The notes: a model not told the origin generated them from the sequence alone. DNA of 64,000 bases from Amycolatopsis sp. EV170708-02-1 (GCF_022479115.1 NZ_CP092497.1:4588001-4652000); one strand, 5' to 3'; positions 17,055 to 28,220 are shown, counted from the stretch's first letter. Made by a program: numbers and translations.

Positions 17055-20000
17055 GTGGAAATCGCTTTCGGAATTCTCGGGCAGACGGCCATGCTAATGC
17101 ACGGGAATGTGGATGTGAACTGGGCTGGTCCTCGGCCGAGGCAGGTGCTGACCGCGTTGCTGACGGTGCCGAACCGTCGATTACCGCTGGACGTCGTCGT
17201 GGACTGGGTGTGGGAAGAGCACGAGAAGGCGCCGCAGGACGCTCACTCGACGCTTCACCAGAACGCGACCAAGCTGCGCCGGGCCTTCGACGAAAAATCC
17301 GTTCCCGCGAAGGTGAGTGTGGGCAAAGCCGGTTGCCTGCTGGAGATCGAGCCCGCACTGATCGATCACTTCGGCTTCCAGGCCACGATGGACAAGGCCC
17401 GCCGGTTCCGCGGACTCGAGCAGCACGACCGCGCGCTCGTCGAAGCGCTTTCGGCTGTCCGGCTGTGCCGGGACGAACCCTTGGCCGATCTGCGGACAGA
17501 GCGTGCCGACGCCTGGCGCGCCTTATGGGAGCGCAGTGTGTGGATACCCGCCAACGCGTTCGTCGTGGCGGAGCAATTGGCGACCGGACAAGCCGATGCC
17601 GCGGTGCGAAAACTGGCGGAGCTCGAACAGACGCATCCGAGGGAACTGAGCTTCGAGAAATTGAGAATTCGAGCGCTGGCCGAAGCCGATCAGCCCGCCG
17701 AAGCCGCGGACTTCTTCCGGGTGACGTATGCCCGTTACCGCGAGGCGGGGGAGACAAGGGCGGCGGAAGAACTGCGGGCGGTCAACGACAAGGTACTGAT
17801 CCGGCCGGAACGGGTGATTCCCCGGCGTAAACCGGCCCCGCTCGATTCCACTGGCCAGAGCGAGCACGTGATAAGGCATTTGCCGCCGGACGTCGACGAT
17901 GTCGAGGGAAGGGTCGACCTGATCGCGCTGCTCGACGCCTACACGACCGATTCGGCGGGCGCGCCGAAACGGGCGGCGGTGGTGGTGACCGGAGGACCCG
18001 GGGTCGGGAAGACGACCTTGGCGGCCAAATGGGCCCATCGTGCGGAACGACGGTACCGGCACGGCGTGGTCATGCTGGATCTTCGCGGTGACAGTCAGGT
18101 CGCGAAGGCCGACGCCGGCGAAATAGTCGACACCCTCTTGTCGTTGCTGGATTTTCCGGTCGACCATGTGGTCAATCCGGTCGCCCGTGCCGCGAAGCTG
18201 TCGTCCCTGCTCGCCCGGCGCTCGATGCTCGTGATCCTCGACAACGTGCGCAGTTCCGATCAGGTCACGCCACTGCTGGGCGTCCTGTCTTCGTGCACGG
18301 TACTGATCGTTTCGCGGTGGCGGCTGAAATCGTTGTCGGCGAAGCTGACTCCGCCGGTGATCACGGTGTTCCCCCTCGCCGACCGGTATTCCTCCGCCCT
18401 GTTGACCCGGCGAATCGGTCACCGCGCGCGAGACGACGCGGAAGGAGTCGAAGAGCTGGTGCGGCTGTGCCGGGGCAACCCCTTGGCACTGACCCTGGTG
18501 GCCGAACGTGCCATCTCCCGGGCAGGCACGCGGATGCGGACCCTGGCGAGCCACTTGCGCGACGCTGACCTGTTGCTGGACCTCGGTGACGAGGGCGACT
18601 GGCCGGGGATGAGCCTGAGGTCCGCCTTCGCCCTTTCGTATCAGGACCTCGAGCCCGCCGAACAGCGCGTGTTCGCCCTGATCGGCCTGCACCCGAGCAC
18701 CGAGATGACCCCCGCGGTGATCGCCGCCGCGGACGGGCGTCCGGCGTCGGAGGTGCGGCGCTCGCTCGACATACTGGTCGCCGCGCATCTGATCGAGCAC
18801 CCCGCCGACCTCGACCGCTATCGCGTGCACGACCTTCTCCATCTGTACGCAGCGTCCCTGGCGACCCAATTGTCCGATGTGGACCTCGCGCGGAGGAAGA
18901 TGTTCGAGTTCTATCTGCGCGTGGTCATCGACGCGTATCGCTTGCAGTTCCCGCACAAAGAGCTGCTGAACCTGCCTCCGATGGTCCGGGCGGCGCCCAC
19001 GCCCGGCTTCCGGAACGCCACCGAAGCACGGCAGTGGGTGCTGCGGGAACGATCGTCGATCATGGCGATCAGCGCGGCGTCGGAAGGTGTTCTCAACGGT
19101 ATTTCGTATCTCCTGCCCGCGATGGCATCGGAGTTCTTCATATTGCAGGGGATATACCCCGACGCGGTCGAGGGGCTGACCATCGCCGTCCGTGCGGCGA
19201 CGGCGCAAGGCGACATGGGCTCACTGGCTTCGTGCCTCAACGATCTCGGGGTCGTGCATATGCTCAGCGGCGCCGATGACGCGGCCGAGCGGTGTCTGTC
19301 GCGCGCGCTCGAACTGGCCGATGCTCACGGGATCGCGATCGGCGGCGTGACGGTCAGGCTGAATCTGGCCCGAGTGCATTTCCATGCCGGTCGCGCGGCC
19401 GAAGCGGTCGAACGGTACCGGAAGGTGCTTCCGTCCGTTCGCGCATTGGGCGAGCCGGTGTTGTGCGCCAGAGCGGAGCACCGCTTCGCCGACGCGCTGG
19501 TCGACATGGGCGGTCACGACGAGGAAGCGCTCGCTCTGTATCGGGAGGCCTTGAGGCATCGGCGTGAAGCCGGTGACGCCACTGATCTGATGCGGGCACA
19601 CGCGGCCCTGGGGGCGTTGCTGGTCCGCCTCGGCAGGCTCGCCGAAGCGTCGGTGGAATGCCGCGCGGGAGAGGCGTTGATCGAAGCGAGTCAGGATCTC
19701 CCGACGATCATGAAGCTCAACACGGTGCTCGCACAGCTGCGGCACGCGGAAGGTGACGACGCGGCGGCGTTGCGGCACGCGCACCGGGCGGTCGCCCTGG
19801 CGGATCGAACCCAGCACGCGACCGGACAAGCGAGAGCTCTTGGCGTCCTGGCCGCCATCGTCTGCGAGCACGGCAATCCCGAAGCCGCGCGGGAACTGTG
19901 GCAGGAGGCCGCAGAGCTCTATCGCGGGCGGGCGCGGACGGCGAAGGCGGACGCGATCGAGGTGCTGCTGGCCGAACTGGACGCGCGTGGACCACTTGTC

Positions 20001-20081
20001 CCGAGCACTCGCGACGGTGACCGGGACACGGTGGCGATGCCTTCACCGCATCTGCGGATACTCCGTGGACGTCGCTCCTGA
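17055..20081 (+). CDS. AfsR/SARP-family regulator (BTAD + NB-ARC + TPR)
   Basis: A 1008-aa protein. GTG 17055 is chosen because it follows AAGGGG and gives the standard SARP beginning (MEIAFGILGQTAML). Residues about 1-90 are an OmpR-like winged helix (RPRQVLTALLTVPNRRLPLDVVVDWVWEE), 90-240 the BTAD. NB-ARC follows with Walker A GGPGVGKTTL, Walker B SMLVILDN and sensor TVLIVSRWRL, then RVHDLLHLYAASL, and TPRs from about residue 680. Such proteins activate secondary-metabolite or developmental genes on ATP-dependent oligomerisation. No biosynthetic cluster is visible next to it. Confidence 0.9.
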   Translation: MEIAFGILGQTAMLMHGNVDVNWAGPRPRQVLTALLTVPNRRLPLDVVVDWVWEEHEKAPQDAHSTLHQNATKLRRAFDEKSVPAKVSVGKAGCLLEIEPALIDHFGFQATMDKARRFRGLEQHDRALVEALSAVRLCRDEPLADLRTERADAWRALWERSVWIPANAFVVAEQLATGQADAAVRKLAELEQTHPRELSFEKLRIRALAEADQPAEAADFFRVTYARYREAGETRAAEELRAVNDKVLIRPERVIPRRKPAPLDSTGQSEHVIRHLPPDVDDVEGRVDLIALLDAYTTDSAGAPKRAAVVVTGGPGVGKTTLAAKWAHRAERRYRHGVVMLDLRGDSQVAKADAGEIVDTLLSLLDFPVDHVVNPVARAAKLSSLLARRSMLVILDNVRSSDQVTPLLGVLSSCTVLIVSRWRLKSLSAKLTPPVITVFPLADRYSSALLTRRIGHRARDDAEGVEELVRLCRGNPLALTLVAERAISRAGTRMRTLASHLRDADLLLDLGDEGDWPGMSLRSAFALSYQDLEPAEQRVFALIGLHPSTEMTPAVIAAADGRPASEVRRSLDILVAAHLIEHPADLDRYRVHDLLHLYAASLATQLSDVDLARRKMFEFYLRVVIDAYRLQFPHKELLNLPPMVRAAPTPGFRNATEARQWVLRERSSIMAISAASEGVLNGISYLLPAMASEFFILQGIYPDAVEGLTIAVRAATAQGDMGSLASCLNDLGVVHMLSGADDAAERCLSRALELADAHGIAIGGVTVRLNLARVHFHAGRAAEAVERYRKVLPSVRALGEPVLCARAEHRFADALVDMGGHDEEALALYREALRHRREAGDATDLMRAHAALGALLVRLGRLAEASVECRAGEALIEASQDLPTIMKLNTVLAQLRHAEGDDAAALRHAHRAVALADRTQHATGQARALGVLAAIVCEHGNPEAARELWQEAAELYRGRARTAKADAIEVLLAELDARGPLVPSTRDGDRDTVAMPSPHLRILRGRRS

Positions 20082-20472
20082 AAGCTTCATTCGGCGTTGG
20101 TGGGTGGTCGCCGAAAGAGTGGCCGGTCTCGTCGTGCCGTCCACTCAGGGTTGTTTTGACGATTGGTCTGGACACGCGTTCGTGATGAATATTTTTCACG
20201 AATTTCGGGGATCGGGCGTCGGGCGCCCGAGTCGTGGGCCCTCATGGCCCGCCTTGGCGGCGCTCAACGACGGCGGTTTGCGTGGACGCAGGGGAAAGCC
20301 GCACTTCAGGCCTTCGTGTGACGTGTCGCTACCACCTGTGGAGCATGAAGTGTGGTGGGGTGCCGAAAGGTGCTCTGTGGGGAGCTTGTAGGCTGCCGCC
20401 GTAACTCACAAGAACACCGGTCATACCCTGCTCGATACCTGAACGAGTGCTTCGTAACCGCAAAGATTCGAC
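20082..20472. other. Intergenic region, nothing recognised
   Basis: About 390 bp between the 3' ends of the SARP-type gene and the HTH gene. It is AT-richer around 20150-20210 and 20440-20480. No hairpin, RNA gene or credible small frame was found. Confidence 0.5.
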
Positions 20473-21039
20473 CTAATCTTGCTGAGTCGACACACGATAT
20501 ACGACGTGAAAGGACGCAGTCGACCGTGAACGGACCCGGCATTTGGATTGTGTACGCAGCGTGACGGTGATCGTCGTGCGGTGCACATAGGATCCTGGTT
20601 CTCCGGATGTGGCGCCCATCCGGAGAACCGGACCTCTAGTCGGATCGGGGCGGCTATTGCCGTCCGCGGGACGGAGGACGATGCCTTCCGCGAGCAGGAT
20701 CCGGCGAGTCTGGTTGTAGCTCATGCCGTGGATGGCCGCCAGCTGTCGAATGCTCCTGCCGGCCAGGTACGCGTTGACGAGCCCCGGCGGAGTAGGAGGG
20801 AGCTGGATCTTCGGTGGTCGCAGTGTGACTCCTGCGGCCAGCAAGGTGGTTCGAACCTTTTGATAGCTCAGCGCGTAGCGCTTGGCCAGGCTTTCGATCG
20901 TCGCGCCGTCGTTGTAGAGGCGGGCGAGCTCGGCAGGTTCGCCCTGGGGGTCGTCGTCGTTCTCGGTCACCGGATCATCGCCGCCCCGCCGCCGATCGAT
21001 CGTCGTCCGATACGTGGATCCTGGTCGTCCAGGCTCCAT
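20473..21039 (-). CDS. Small protein with two helix-turn-helix repeats
   Basis: A 188-aa protein. Two similar HTH units occur: LYNDGATIESLAKRYALSYQ with KVRTTLLAAGVTLR, and AYLAGRSIRQLAAIHGMSYN with QTRRILLAEGIVLR. Each is the Hin/resolvase-type 'helix-turn-helix domain' common in small actinobacterial proteins. The basic C-terminal 50 residues have no recognisable fold. The start is uncertain: a GTG (VTENDDDP) 23 codons in is an alternative to ATG 21039. A DNA-binding role is likely; targets are unknown. Confidence 0.65.
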   Translation of the reverse strand: MEPGRPGSTYRTTIDRRRGGDDPVTENDDDPQGEPAELARLYNDGATIESLAKRYALSYQKVRTTLLAAGVTLRPPKIQLPPTPPGLVNAYLAGRSIRQLAAIHGMSYNQTRRILLAEGIVLRPADGNSRPDPTRGPVLRMGATSGEPGSYVHRTTITVTLRTQSKCRVRSRSTASFHVVYRVSTQQD

Positions 21040-21313
21040 TTCGATCCTCCAGACAAGTGCACGGAGGACTCAGTCTCACACCGCCGACCGGGTATTTCAC
21101 TCGAATGTGTCACCCTTCACCGGCGTGTTGTCGACGAACTGGCGGGCGCATGGCCCCTATTCGGGGAGATTCCGGACCGCAACTCCATCCCCCGGAGGCG
21201 TTCGACCCGTCCGGCGGAAAGAAACCAACGGGATTCTCGCGTATGGAGGTACCGCCGCTCCCCTGATCGCTGTTGAATTGGACCAGACCATTCACTGGCG
21301 ATTGGAGTCCCTC

Positions 21314-22506
21314 ATGACGCGACGGCACCTCCGCCGGGGGTTGTCCCTGGTGGCCGGGCTCGCCCTGGCGGGCGCGCTGCTCCCGGCCGCGAGCGCCGCG
21401 AGCAGCGCGGAAACCCTGGAAGCGCGGGGTGTTCCGCTCGGTGAGCTGACCGCCACGGCGACCAAGGTCGCGTCCGGGCTGGTGAACCCGACCGCGATCA
21501 CGGCGCTGAACGACGGGAGCGGCCGGATCCTCGTCGTGGAGAAACGAGGGGTCGTCCGGGCCTACCACCCCAGGACGGGGCTCGCCACCAAGCCGGTACT
21601 GGACATCAGCGACAAGGTGAACGGCGCGGACGTCGAACGCGGGCTGCTCGGGCTCGCGATCGCGAAGGACAGGCGGGCTTACGTCGCGTACACCCGTAAG
21701 TCCGACAGCGCGGTGACGTTGTCCCGGGTCCGGCTCGACACCGGTGAGCTCACCGAGCTGATCACCCAGCCGCATGCCGAGTTCCCCAACCACAACGGCG
21801 GCCAGCTGGCGTTCGGCCAGGACGGATTCCTCTACTGGGGATCGGCGACGGCGGCGGAGGCGGCGATCCGCTGGCCAGCGGGCAGCGGCTGGACACGCTG
21901 CTGGGCAAGATCCTGCGCGTCGACGTCGGCCGCGAGTGCCGTCCGCTGCGGTACTGCGTGCCGCCGGGCAACCCGTTCGCCGGTGTCGCGGGGGCGCGGC
22001 CGGAGATCTGGGCGTACGGGCTTCGCAATCCCTGGCGGTTCTCCTTCGACCCGGCCGACGGTTCGTTGTGGATCGGCGACGTCGGCCAGGGCCGTTTCGA
22101 GGAGGTCGACCACCTCGCCAAGGGCAAGGGCGGCGCGAACTTCGGCTGGTCCTGCAAGGAGGGGCCGGTCGTGTTCGACGAGACGCGCTGCAAGGACGGG
22201 GTGACCTACACCGAACCGGTCTTCCACTACATCTCCGGCGCGGAGGGCTGCGCGGTGATCGGCGGGCACGTCTACCGCGGCCGGAAGTACGCCTCGCTGG
22301 CGGGCGGTACCTACCTCGCCACCGACTTCTGCCAGGGAACGGCCTGGGCCGTCCGCAAGAAACCCGACGGTGGCTACGAAAGCGCCCGGATCGGCCAGTT
22401 CCCGCTCGACGCCACCACGCTCGGCACCGATCAGAACGGCGAGCTGTACCTCGCCGACAAGCAGCCCGGCGGGCTGCACCGGATCTCGTTCGCGCGCAAG
22501 GGCTGA
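21314..22506 (+). CDS. Secreted PQQ-dependent sugar (glucose/sorbosone) dehydrogenase family protein, frameshifted
   Basis: Starts at ATG 21314 with signal peptide MTRRHLRRGLSLVAGLALAG. The beta-propeller motifs follow: VASGLVNPTAITAL, ILVVEKRGVVRAY, DVERGLLGLAI and NHNGGQLAFGQDGFLYWG. The frame then changes; in the next frame it continues DGGGGGDPLASGQRLDTLLG, NPWRFSFDP, LWIGDVGQGRFEEVD and ends with the stop at 22506. GGGG at 21837-21840 needs one more G to restore YWGIGDGGGGGDP. The repaired length, about 397 aa, is normal for soluble aldose dehydrogenase-like proteins acting outside the membrane. Confidence 0.85.
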
Positions 22507-22513
22507 CCCGGCT

Positions 22514-22546
22514 TCCCCTGCCGCGTCCGCCCGGCGCGGCAGGGGA
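22514..22546. terminator. Hairpin terminator
   Basis: A perfect 12-bp inverted repeat (22514-22525 and 22535-22546; TCCCCTGCCGCG / CGCGGCAGGGGA) just after the dehydrogenase stop. Confidence 0.75.
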
Positions 22547-22624
22547 CCCGATCGCGTTTCATCAAGTTTTCATCCTCCCTCCATAGCTTGGGTTCGTTCG
22601 GTGAATTCAGTGATGGAGGGCGAC

Positions 22625-23878
22625 GTGGAGCAATCATTCCCACCCGGAGGCGCGCAGTGGCCGCCGCCGCAGGGCTGGGTCCCGCAACCGGTACCGGCGC
22701 CGCCCGTCCGGAAACCCCGGTGGCCGCTGTTCGCCGGGATCGCGGGGCTGGTGCTGGTGCTCCTCGCGGGTCTGACGACCTGGTTGTTGTGGCCCTCGAA
22801 GGCGGGCCGCGAACCCTTCGAGCAGGCACTGGCGGGCCTTTCCTCGGCGCCCGCCGTCCGGAACAGCACTTCCGCGGTCGGCGGGATGATCGAGACGGAC
22901 GTCAAGACCACGGCGTACGGCGAGACCTCCGGCACGATGTCCTTCCAGGGCAAGAAGATCGAGATCCTCGTCGTCGGCGGCAAGGTCTTCTTCAAGGCGC
23001 CCGACGGCCTGCTGCCGGGGGCGCGGGCGGAGTCCGCCGAGGCCGAGGATCTCAAGGATCGGTGGATCACCGGTGAGGACGCGCTGTTCGGCCCGGTCCT
23101 GCAGCAGTTCGAGTCCCCGGAGAAGCTCGCCGCCCGGCTGCGCGAGGCGCTGGAGCGGGCGGACGGGATCACCGAGGACCAGAGCATTCGGGACGTCCCG
23201 GCAATCAAGGCGAGCACGCCCGCCGGCGACCTGTACGTCTCGAAGGAGGCGCCGCACCGGCTTCTCCGCTATTCGGTGAAGATGCCCTCCATGCCCGGCG
23301 TGGAATCACAGCCGCAGATGCCCGCCGGCGCCGGTCTCGGAGAGTCCGATGTGGACGCTTTGTCGCCGGCGGAGACCGTGGCCGTCTACGAGAATCTGAT
23401 GGCGAACACCCAGAAGCTGTCCGGCGCGGTCGACACCGGCGTGCGGTTCGACATGGACGGCGCGGCCACGGTCGCGTGCGGCGGCTCGGGCTGCACGGTG
23501 ACCGCGAACGTGTCCAACTCCGCGTCGGCCAACAGTGGCGGGAAGGTCACCGGCCAGGTCAACGCCACCATGACCGCGAACGTCACCATCGGCGGCCGGT
23601 CGGCGGGCAGTTGCCGCAACACGGCGACCCTGCCGCTGAACGGCTCGGCTTCGATCAGCTGCGTCAACGGCGGGGCGGGCAGTGTCTTCTCGGCCGTCGA
23701 GGCGGAGAAGAAGGCGGACGCGGAAGCCCGGTCGCGAGCGTCGGGAGGGGTGCCGGTGCAGTACCGGATCGAGAGCATCGCGTCGGTTTCCGTGCTGGCC
23801 GAAGCGATCGGGCAGGTCGAGATCACCCGGCTGATGGACGAACTGGGGCAGCGGCGGTCCAAGCTGGGCGGCAACTGA
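22625..23878 (+). CDS. Membrane-anchored hypothetical protein with Pro-rich N-terminus
   Basis: A 417-aa protein starting at GTG 22625 behind GGAGGG. A Pro-rich cytoplasmic segment (FPPGGAQWPPPQGWVPQPVP) precedes one membrane helix (about 37-58, LFAGIAGLVLVLLAGLTTWLL). The large extracellular part resembles LppX/LprG-like or periplasmic sensor-like domains (IKASTPAGDLYVSKEAPHRL) and then has a Gly/Ser/Asn-rich stretch with four Cys (CGGSGC, SCRNT, SISC) that may form disulfides. I do not recognise a named family. A terminator separates it from the dehydrogenase. Confidence 0.7.
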   Translation: MEQSFPPGGAQWPPPQGWVPQPVPAPPVRKPRWPLFAGIAGLVLVLLAGLTTWLLWPSKAGREPFEQALAGLSSAPAVRNSTSAVGGMIETDVKTTAYGETSGTMSFQGKKIEILVVGGKVFFKAPDGLLPGARAESAEAEDLKDRWITGEDALFGPVLQQFESPEKLAARLREALERADGITEDQSIRDVPAIKASTPAGDLYVSKEAPHRLLRYSVKMPSMPGVESQPQMPAGAGLGESDVDALSPAETVAVYENLMANTQKLSGAVDTGVRFDMDGAATVACGGSGCTVTANVSNSASANSGGKVTGQVNATMTANVTIGGRSAGSCRNTATLPLNGSASISCVNGGAGSVFSAVEAEKKADAEARSRASGGVPVQYRIESIASVSVLAEAIGQVEITRLMDELGQRRSKLGGN

Positions 23879-23924
23879 CACCCGGTCACCAGGGGACGTC
23901 GAAGTAGCCGCCGGTCGGGCCGAA

Positions 23925-24138
23925 TCGGTGCTCGTCGCGGATCTGCGTTCGGCGGCCGCCCGCTACCCGGCCGATCAGCGGCCGGCCCGGCTGATCGCCG
24001 AGCTGTGGTGCCGTCGGACGGCACGAATCCGCCCGCAAGATCATCGACCACCCGTCGGCCGGACCGGTCGAACTGGACTGCGACGTCCTGACCGTCGAGG
24101 GCTGCGACCTGCACATCACACAGACCCTGACCGGATAG
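23925..24138 (+). pseudogene. Remnant of an XRE regulator's MmyB-like ligand-binding domain
   Basis: Two frames, joined by a frameshift, give the end of a MmyB-like domain. The first reads VLVADLRSAAARYPADQRPA then RLIAELW; the second reads ESARKIIDHPSAGPVELDCD then VLTVEGCDLHI and stops at 24138. Intact proteins of this family (HTH-XRE plus MmyB-like C-terminus) are about 280 aa. Here the HTH and most of the domain are gone and the Val-Tyr-Thr ending is replaced, so it is degraded rather than simply misread. Confidence 0.6.
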
Positions 24139-24144
24139 AGAACA

Positions 24145-24182
24145 GCGCCGGGCGAACGGCTTCGATGCCGCGCGCCCGGCGC
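24145..24182. terminator. Hairpin terminator downstream of argG
   Basis: A 10-bp inverted repeat (24145-24154 GCGCCGGGCG, 24173-24182 CGCCCGGCGC) beyond the argG stop, between argG and the MmyB-like remnant. Confidence 0.6.
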
Positions 24183-24204
24183 TTTCGCGTCCCGTTCGTC
24201 CGGG

Positions 24205-25831
<1,627 letters not shown>

Positions 25832-25885
25832 TACGTCTTCGGGGTCTTGACCTGTCCGCGGCGGCGGCCGCCGCGAATACCTGGC

Positions 25886-27442
25886 ATGAAGACTTCGCGG
25901 GCCGTTCGGGAACCACGCCTCCCCTTCTTCGGGGCGGCGCTGATCGGTGTCGTGGCCCTGGCCGCGGCGCTGGCGGCCGGCCATCTGGTGGCCGGGTTCA
26001 TCAGCGCCAACGCCTCGCCGTACCTCGCGGTCGGCAACGGGGCGATCGATCTGACGCCGGTCGGGCTGAAGGACTTCGCGGTCCGCACGTTCGGCGTCTA
26101 CGACAAGCTCGTGCTGCTCGCCGGGATGGCCGTGGTGATGGTGCTCGCCGCCGCCGCGGCCGGGATCGTCTCGCGCCGGTCACCCGTTCCGGGAATCGTG
26201 CTGATCGCCGCGTTCGGGCTGCTGGGCGGACTCGCCGTGTCGCAGCGCCCCGACCTTACGATCGTCGCGCTGCTCGCCCCGCTGGCCAGCCTGATCAGCG
26301 GGGTCGTCGTGTTCCTCTGGTTGCATCGCCTGGCCTCGGTCAAGCCCCAGGTCGAGGCCTCGGGCACCGCGCCGTCACGCAGGTCGGTGCTGCTGGCCGG
26401 AGCCGGTGCCGTCGTCGCCGCGGGGGTGGCCGGTGCCGGAGGGCAGCTCCTCGCCGGCACACGTGACGCGGAGTCCTCGCGGGCGGCCGTCGGGCGGCTC
26501 GTTCCCGCCGAGCCGGCGCCGCCCATCCCGGCCGACGCGGACTTCGCGAAGCTCGGCACGCCGACGTTCCTCACCTCGAACCGCGACTTCTACCGCGTCG
26601 ACACCGCGCTGTCCGTGCCGCAGGTCCGGGCCGAGGACTGGAGTCTGCGCCTGCACGGCATGGTGCGCGACGAAAAGCGGTACAGCTACGACGACATCCG
26701 CAGCCGTCCGCTGATCGAGCGCACCATCACCATGACCTGCGTGTCCAACGAAGTCGGCGGCACCTACGTGTCCACGGCGAACTTCATCGGCGTGGACCTC
26801 GGGGAGCTGTTGCGGGAGGCCGGGGTCCAGCCCGGGGCCGAGCAGATCTTCTCCACCAGCGTCGACGGCTGGACAGCGGGCAGCCCGGTCGTCGCCGCGC
26901 TCGACCCGGAGCGGGGCGCGATGCTGGCGATCGGGATGAACGGGGAACCGCTGCCGGTCGAGCACGGTTTTCCCGCGCGCATGGTCATCCCCGGTCTCTA
27001 TGGCTATGTTTCGGCGACGAAATGGGTCAAGGATCTGGAGATCACCACCTGGAAAGCGCGCCGCGCGTACTGGCTGGATCGCGGCTGGGGCGAACAGGCC
27101 CCGATCAAAACGCAGTCCAGGATCGACAGTCCGAAAGGATTCGAAACGGTACCCGCCGGCAAAGTCCGGATCTCGGGTGTCGCGTGGGCGCAGCACACCG
27201 GGATCGAACGGGTCGAAGTTCGGCTCGGCGCGAACGGAAGCTGGCTGCCCGCAACGCTTTCCCGCGAGGTGGGGGTGAACACCTGGCGGATGTGGTGGAC
27301 CGAATTCGACGTTCCGGCGGGCAGCCATCAGGTCACCGTCCGGGCTGTCGACAAATCCGGCTACACCCAGACCGACGCCCGCGCGGGAACCGTTCCCGAC
27401 GGGGCGACCGGCTGGCACGTCATCAGTTTCACCGCGCGGTGA
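25886..27442 (+). CDS. Membrane-bound sulfite-oxidase-like molybdopterin oxidoreductase
   Basis: A 518-aa protein from ATG 25886. Four membrane helices (about 12-32, 73-95, 103-118, 123-143) precede a twin-arginine-like SRRSVLLAGAGAVVAAGVAG. The catalytic domain follows: LTSNRDFYRVDTAL, RTITMTCVSNEVGGTYVSTA with the Mo-binding Cys, GFPARMVIPGLYGYVSATKW, and a C-terminal Ig-like dimerisation domain (VRISGVAWAQHTGIERVEVR). The protein probably oxidises a small substrate outside the membrane. It is followed 88 bp later by a fasciclin-domain lipoprotein, a combination also seen in mycobacterial SigK regulons. Confidence 0.88.
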   Translation: MKTSRAVREPRLPFFGAALIGVVALAAALAAGHLVAGFISANASPYLAVGNGAIDLTPVGLKDFAVRTFGVYDKLVLLAGMAVVMVLAAAAAGIVSRRSPVPGIVLIAAFGLLGGLAVSQRPDLTIVALLAPLASLISGVVVFLWLHRLASVKPQVEASGTAPSRRSVLLAGAGAVVAAGVAGAGGQLLAGTRDAESSRAAVGRLVPAEPAPPIPADADFAKLGTPTFLTSNRDFYRVDTALSVPQVRAEDWSLRLHGMVRDEKRYSYDDIRSRPLIERTITMTCVSNEVGGTYVSTANFIGVDLGELLREAGVQPGAEQIFSTSVDGWTAGSPVVAALDPERGAMLAIGMNGEPLPVEHGFPARMVIPGLYGYVSATKWVKDLEITTWKARRAYWLDRGWGEQAPIKTQSRIDSPKGFETVPAGKVRISGVAWAQHTGIERVEVRLGANGSWLPATLSREVGVNTWRMWWTEFDVPAGSHQVTVRAVDKSGYTQTDARAGTVPDGATGWHVISFTAR

Positions 27443-27530
27443 TCGGCGTCACTCGAAAGGGTGGCAATCCGATTTCGCGGTGGTTCCGAATACCCGGTAA
27501 GAGTCCGAAAAACAAATGGAGTGATTTTCC

Positions 27531-28208
27531 GTGAACAAGCTTCGCGTCGCAGGAATCGGTTTCACCGCGGTCACCGCGCTGGCCCTGGCCGCCTGCAGCA
27601 GCAACGACAGCGCTTCGTCCGGCAGCTCCAGCAGCGCCCCCGCGCCCGCCCCGTCCTCGTCGATGTCGGCCCCGATGTCCAGTGCCGCTTCCGGTGACGG
27701 GGTCACCACCAACGCCGATGTGTTCGGCCCGGCCTGTTCGCAGCTCCCGCAGGGCAGTGCGCCGGGTTCGCTGGACTCGATGGGCCCGCAGCCGGTCGCC
27801 AGCGCAGCCTCGACCAACCCGCTGCTGACCAAGCTGGTCGCCGCGGTGAAGGCCACCAACCTGGTGGACACGCTCAACAGCCAGCAGGCCATCACCGTGT
27901 TCGCCCCGGCGGACCCGGCCTTCCAGGCGCTGGGCGACGCCAAGTTCACCGAGCTGGCGGGCAAGCCGGATCAGCTGGCCCCGATCCTGCAGTACCACGT
28001 CGTCGGCAAGCGGTACGACGCCAAGGGTCTGGAGTCCGCCAAGTCGGTGGAGAGCCTGAACACCGCCGGCGGCCCGGTCAAGATCGAGGGCTCCGGCGAG
28101 AACATGACCGTCAACGGCGCGAAGGTCCTGTGCGGCAACATCCCCACCAAGAACGCCACCGTGTTCGTCATCGACAAGGTGCTGACCCCGGGCACCAACA
28201 AGAACTAG
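27531..28208 (+). CDS. Fasciclin (FAS1)-domain lipoprotein
   Basis: A 225-aa protein starting at GTG 27531. The lipoprotein signal MNKLRVAGIGFTAVTALALA ends in the lipobox LAAC. A Ser/Ala/Pro linker leads to one FAS1 domain: NPLLTKLVAAVKATNLVDTL, ITVFAPADPAFQALG, LQYHVVGKRYDA and TVFVIDKVLTP. It resembles the MPT70/MPT83 type of secreted mycobacterial proteins. It is likely co-transcribed with the upstream molybdoprotein. Confidence 0.92.
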   Translation: MNKLRVAGIGFTAVTALALAACSSNDSASSGSSSSAPAPAPSSSMSAPMSSAASGDGVTTNADVFGPACSQLPQGSAPGSLDSMGPQPVASAASTNPLLTKLVAAVKATNLVDTLNSQQAITVFAPADPAFQALGDAKFTELAGKPDQLAPILQYHVVGKRYDAKGLESAKSVESLNTAGGPVKIEGSGENMTVNGAKVLCGNIPTKNATVFVIDKVLTPGTNKN

Positions 28209-28220
28209 GTCCCCGCCCCC

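Noticed and set aside
17523..19208. A 561-codon open frame antisense to the SARP-type gene
   Set aside because: It is a shadow of high-GC codon bias; it has no family-like motif, while the plus strand shows complete BTAD/NB-ARC/TPR motifs.
20156..20190. A TTGACG-based promoter after the SARP-type gene
   Set aside because: No -10 element at acceptable spacing, and no rightward gene follows before the convergent HTH gene.
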